A DNA stretch of 6,856 nucleotides. Source: an uncultured Verrucomicrobiota bacterium. GTDB lineage: Bacteria > Verrucomicrobiota > Verrucomicrobiae > Opitutales > Opitutaceae. The DNA lies in assembly GCA_946481225.1 (NCBI GenBank), contig CAMLNJ010000166.1, positions 1 to 6,856 of the forward strand. The letters are read 5' to 3'. Shown piece after piece: positions 4,724-6,856 of this stretch. Numbering within the stretch: position 1 is the first letter of the stretch; each line of letters opens with the position of its first letter. Both the position numbers and the translations under genes were made by a program. The notes beneath the pieces are model-generated. The model was not told the origin of the DNA. It was given only the letters and a program-made list of their open reading frames with translations, and did no database searches.

Positions 4724-6022
4724 TTAGGCGTCGAGGACGAGGGAGCCTTTGGGGCGGCAGATGCAGGCGAGGCAGGAGCCGGGCTCGGGCTCGGCGCCGG
4801 GGGCGCTGAGGTATTCGACCTCGCCGGACTTGATGGCGACGAGGCAGGAGCCGCAGTTGCCGGCGCGGCAGCCGGCGTCGATGCGCACGCCGCAGGCGTC
4901 GGCGGCGTCGAGCACGGAGGTGAAGTCGGTCGACCAGGCCGCTTTTTTCCCGGCCTTGGCGAAAGATACTTCGAAGGTGGCGGCGACCGTGGAGGCGACC
5001 GGGGGAAGGGTGTGGCCGGCGTCGGCCTTGGCCTTGCGTTTGACGGAGGCGGGGCCGAAAGCCTCGAAGTGGATCTGGCCGTCGGGCACGCCCCAGTCGT
5101 AGAGGTCGGAGGTGATGCTCTCCATGAAGGGGCCGGGGCCGCAGAGGTAGAAATCGTAGTTTTGCGAGGGGAGAAGGCTCTTCATGAGCTCCACGGTGAC
5201 GCGGCCCTCGTGATGAAAGTCGCGGCCGAGGATGTCGGCGGGGCCGGGGCGCGAGTAGCAGACGTGGAGCTTGAGGTTGGGGTATTTCGCGGCGAGGGCG
5301 AGGGTCTCGGCGCGGAGCATGTGCTCCTCGGAATTGCGCGCGCCGAAGAAGAACCAGCACTCGCGGGCGGAGCCGGCCTCGATGAGGGCGTGGACCATGG
5401 AGATCATCGGCGTGATGCCGACGCCGCCGGAGATGAGGACGGCGGGTTTTTCTTTTTCGAGGTCGAGGTGGAAGTGCCCGGCGGGCGCCTTCACGTCCAG
5501 GATGTCGCCCTCCTTCACGCGGTCGCAGAAAAACGAGGAGCCGACGCCGGGCGGGTGGGCGGTCTTGGGCGGGGCGGGGCAGCGCTTGATCGTGACGCGG
5601 TAGTGGGTGGGGCGCGAGCAGTCGGAGAGCGAGTAGCAGCGGACGAGGGGCTTGCTCAGTCCGGGGATGGCGAGCTGGAAGGTGAGATACTGGCCGGGCT
5701 TGAAGCCGGCGATGGGGCGGCGGTCGTGCGGCTCGAGATAGAACGAAAACGTGTCGGCGCACTCGGGGACTTTTCTCGCGACGGTGAATTTGCGGACGCC
5801 GTTCCAGCCGGATTTTTCCTGTTCGGCGGATTGGATGCGGAGGCGGGCGGCGCGGATGTCGAGGTCGAGGCGTCGGAGTTCGCGGGCGCGGGCGGTCCGG
5901 GCGTGGGCGGCGGCGCGCAGGCTGTTGAAGAGCATCAAGGCGAGTTGCACGAGCAAGCCGCCCACGAGGAGGCAGCCGGCCAGGAAGGCGAAGCCTTGCG
6001 GGGAGAAATCAGGCGCGGTCAT
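4724..6022 (-). CDS. Membrane-anchored NAD(P)H oxidoreductase with FAD and C-terminal [2Fe-2S] domains
   Basis: The 432-residue protein has one N-terminal transmembrane helix (about 10-33), a charged, helical, possibly coiled-coil linker (36-70), then a ferredoxin-reductase fold. The FAD-binding motif is RCYSLS (128-133). The NAD(P) site shows GGVGITPM (199-206) and CGPGPFM (294-300), with EAFG near 320. A C-terminal plant-type ferredoxin domain (about 348-432) has Cys at 385, 390 and 393 (CRAGNCGSC) and a fourth ligand probably C420 in LACIC. Domain order FAD-NAD-[2Fe-2S] matches Hcr and phthalate-dioxygenase-reductase-like enzymes. NqrF is also anchored by an N-terminal helix but has the ferredoxin domain before the FAD domain. 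As first gene of the minus-strand cluster it most likely feeds electrons from NAD(P)H to the adjacent iron-sulfur protein. NADH versus NADPH, and reverse flow, cannot be decided. No SD precedes the ATG at 6022. Confidence 0.92.
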   Translation of the reverse strand: MTAPDFSPQGFAFLAGCLLVGGLLVQLALMLFNSLRAAAHARTARARELRRLDLDIRAARLRIQSAEQEKSGWNGVRKFTVARKVPECADTFSFYLEPHDRRPIAGFKPGQYLTFQLAIPGLSKPLVRCYSLSDCSRPTHYRVTIKRCPAPPKTAHPPGVGSSFFCDRVKEGDILDVKAPAGHFHLDLEKEKPAVLISGGVGITPMISMVHALIEAGSARECWFFFGARNSEEHMLRAETLALAAKYPNLKLHVCYSRPGPADILGRDFHHEGRVTVELMKSLLPSQNYDFYLCGPGPFMESITSDLYDWGVPDGQIHFEAFGPASVKRKAKADAGHTLPPVASTVAATFEVSFAKAGKKAAWSTDFTSVLDAADACGVRIDAGCRAGNCGSCLVAIKSGEVEYLSAPGAEPEPGSCLACICRPKGSLVLDA

Positions 6023-6111
6023 GGCGAGGGGTGAAAGCGGAAGCGGCGGGACGGCGGAGCACCTTGGGATCGTCTCGGGTGCTTGCGCTTGGCGCGATGT
6101 AAGGGTTTTTG
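6023..6111. promoter_or_regulatory. Divergent intergenic region, probable bidirectional promoter
   Basis: The 89 bp between the divergent start codons at 6022 (minus) and 6112 (plus) should contain the promoters of both the operon and the cytochrome c554-like gene. The right half is less G+C-rich than its surroundings. An AAGGG at 6101-6105, six bases before the ATG at 6112, is a possible weak ribosome-binding site for the plus-strand gene. I see no convincing -35/-10 pair and no good CRP/FNR-type palindrome. A short GCGC-CAA-GCGC inverted motif on the minus strand at about 6086-6096 is the only dyad noticed. Confidence 0.4.
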
Positions 6112-6856
6112 ATGTCCATGGGTAAACGGCTTAATAGGCTCGCTGCGTCTTTTTTCGTATGCCTCGCGGGAAGCGTTGTGAACGCGGCGGAGGAGGTCGC
6201 GGAGACGGCGATCATGGCGAAGATACTGGGCAACAAGTCCTGCGCGACGAGCGGGTGCCACGGCGGGGCGGGCGAGTTGCACGGGGCGGTGGCCAAGTTC
6301 ACCCGCGACGACCCGCACGCGCGAGCGTTTGGGACGCTGGCCACGCCGAGGTCGGCGCGGATGGGCGAGGCGCTCGGGATCGAGGACGTGACGCGGAGTC
6401 CGATCTGCACGGCCTGCCATGCGCCGGCGGCGAACGTGCCCGAGGCGCTGCGCGGCGATGATTTGCGCGTGGCGGACGGCGTGGGTTGCGCGAGCTGCCA
6501 TGCGAGCAACGACTCCTGGCTGCGCACGCACACGCGGACCGATCTCACGCATGAGCAGAAGGTGGCGGCGGGCATGCGCGAGCTGCGCGGGGCGTATGCG
6601 CGGGCGAACGCGTGCGTGGCGTGTCACCAAGTGATCGATACGCGGCTCGTGGAGGTCGGGCGGCATCCGCGATTGATTTTCGAGCTCGACGGGCAACTCG
6701 CAGGCGAGTCGCGGCACTGGCGCGAGAGGCATGGGTGGGACGGTGCAAAGGCGTGGTTCGTCGGCCAGGCGGTGGCGTGGCGCGAGGCGGCGGCGGCGCG
6801 GGCGGGCGGTCGCGATCTGGCGACGGGGGCGGCGGAGCGCGAGGCGGCGCTGGCGT
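6112..6856 (+). CDS. Periplasmic multihaem cytochrome c, c554-like, cut by window edge
   Basis: The frame is open from ATG 6112 (or 6118, two codons later) to the end of the window: 248 codons and no stop. Residues 1-25 are a signal peptide (KRLNRLAASFFVCLAGSVVN, then AA), so the protein is exported. Haem motifs are CATSGCH at 44-50, which is CX4CH, and CXXCH at 99, 126 and 168. Around them lie the family marks HARAFGTL, DGVGCASCH and RHPRLIFELD-X9-HW, which I associate with the cytochrome c554-like multihaem cytochromes common in Planctomycetes and Verrucomicrobia. A helical, Ala/Arg-rich segment follows. It likely receives or donates electrons in the periplasm together with the decahaem protein transcribed divergently. 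AAGGG lies six bases before 6112, which favours that start. Ala and Arg codons here end mostly in G, unlike the minus-strand genes. More haems may lie beyond the edge. Confidence 0.88.
   Translation, partial: MSMGKRLNRLAASFFVCLAGSVVNAAEEVAETAIMAKILGNKSCATSGCHGGAGELHGAVAKFTRDDPHARAFGTLATPRSARMGEALGIEDVTRSPICTACHAPAANVPEALRGDDLRVADGVGCASCHASNDSWLRTHTRTDLTHEQKVAAGMRELRGAYARANACVACHQVIDTRLVEVGRHPRLIFELDGQLAGESRHWRERHGWDGAKAWFVGQAVAWREAAAARAGGRDLATGAAEREAALA

Noticed and set aside
2826..5762. 978-codon minus-strand open frame spanning several genes
   Set aside because: Almost all Arg/Pro/His, and out of frame with the recognisable flavoprotein and ferredoxin genes it overlaps. It is an artefact of rare stop codons in G+C-rich DNA.
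6009..6732. Minus-strand frames overlapping the divergent promoter and the c554-like gene
   Set aside because: They conflict with the plus-strand gene's signal peptide and four haem motifs, and show no domain of their own.

Overview
The window is very G+C-rich DNA (by eye about 70% or more) packed with redox genes. Five of the genes lie on the minus strand, read right to left, and one lies on the plus strand at the right edge. My best guess at the source is a Verrucomicrobiota bacterium of the Opitutaceae type. The reasons are the base composition, the nearly SD-less starts, the multihaem cytochrome families, and intergenic repeats whose translation reads 'GTGVSPV' or 'TGETPVP', which I associate with verrucomicrobial and planctomycetal genomes. 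A planctomycete remains possible. No rRNA, tRNA, CRISPR array, transposase or phage gene was seen.

Layout, following transcription of the minus-strand cluster from right to left: (1) 6022-4724, a membrane-anchored flavoprotein with FAD, NAD(P) and plant-type [2Fe-2S] domains; (2) 4648-2960, a fusion of two cyclic-nucleotide-binding-type domains with a ferredoxin module binding four [4Fe-4S] clusters; (3) 2822-1995, a five-helix membrane protein with two HX13H motifs, probably a dihaem b-type cytochrome; (4) 1885-170, a membrane-anchored decahaem c-type cytochrome with a cysteine-rich N-terminal cytoplasmic domain; (5) 164 to the left edge, the N-terminus of an unidentified exported protein. 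Divergently, across an 89-bp gap, a cytochrome c554-like multihaem protein starts at 6112 and runs off the right edge.

Read together, the genes form a plausible electron conduit: NAD(P)H to FAD to [2Fe-2S], then the four-cluster ferredoxin under possible cyclic-nucleotide control, then membrane haem b, then periplasmic decahaem c, then an unknown terminal acceptor or oxidoreductase. It resembles in parts list, but not in detail, known membrane redox modules such as Qrc, Tmc, Hmc and DsrMKJOP. The direction of electron flow and the terminal substrate cannot be read from this window.

A second theme is in the gaps. Each of the four junctions of the minus-strand cluster holds a different family of short degenerate repeats: heptamers, octamers, a palindromic pair about 24 bp long, and nonamers. 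One palindromic pair lies in a 38-codon ORF that overlaps both neighbouring genes by ATGA. No stretch of more than about 140 bases lacks a gene.
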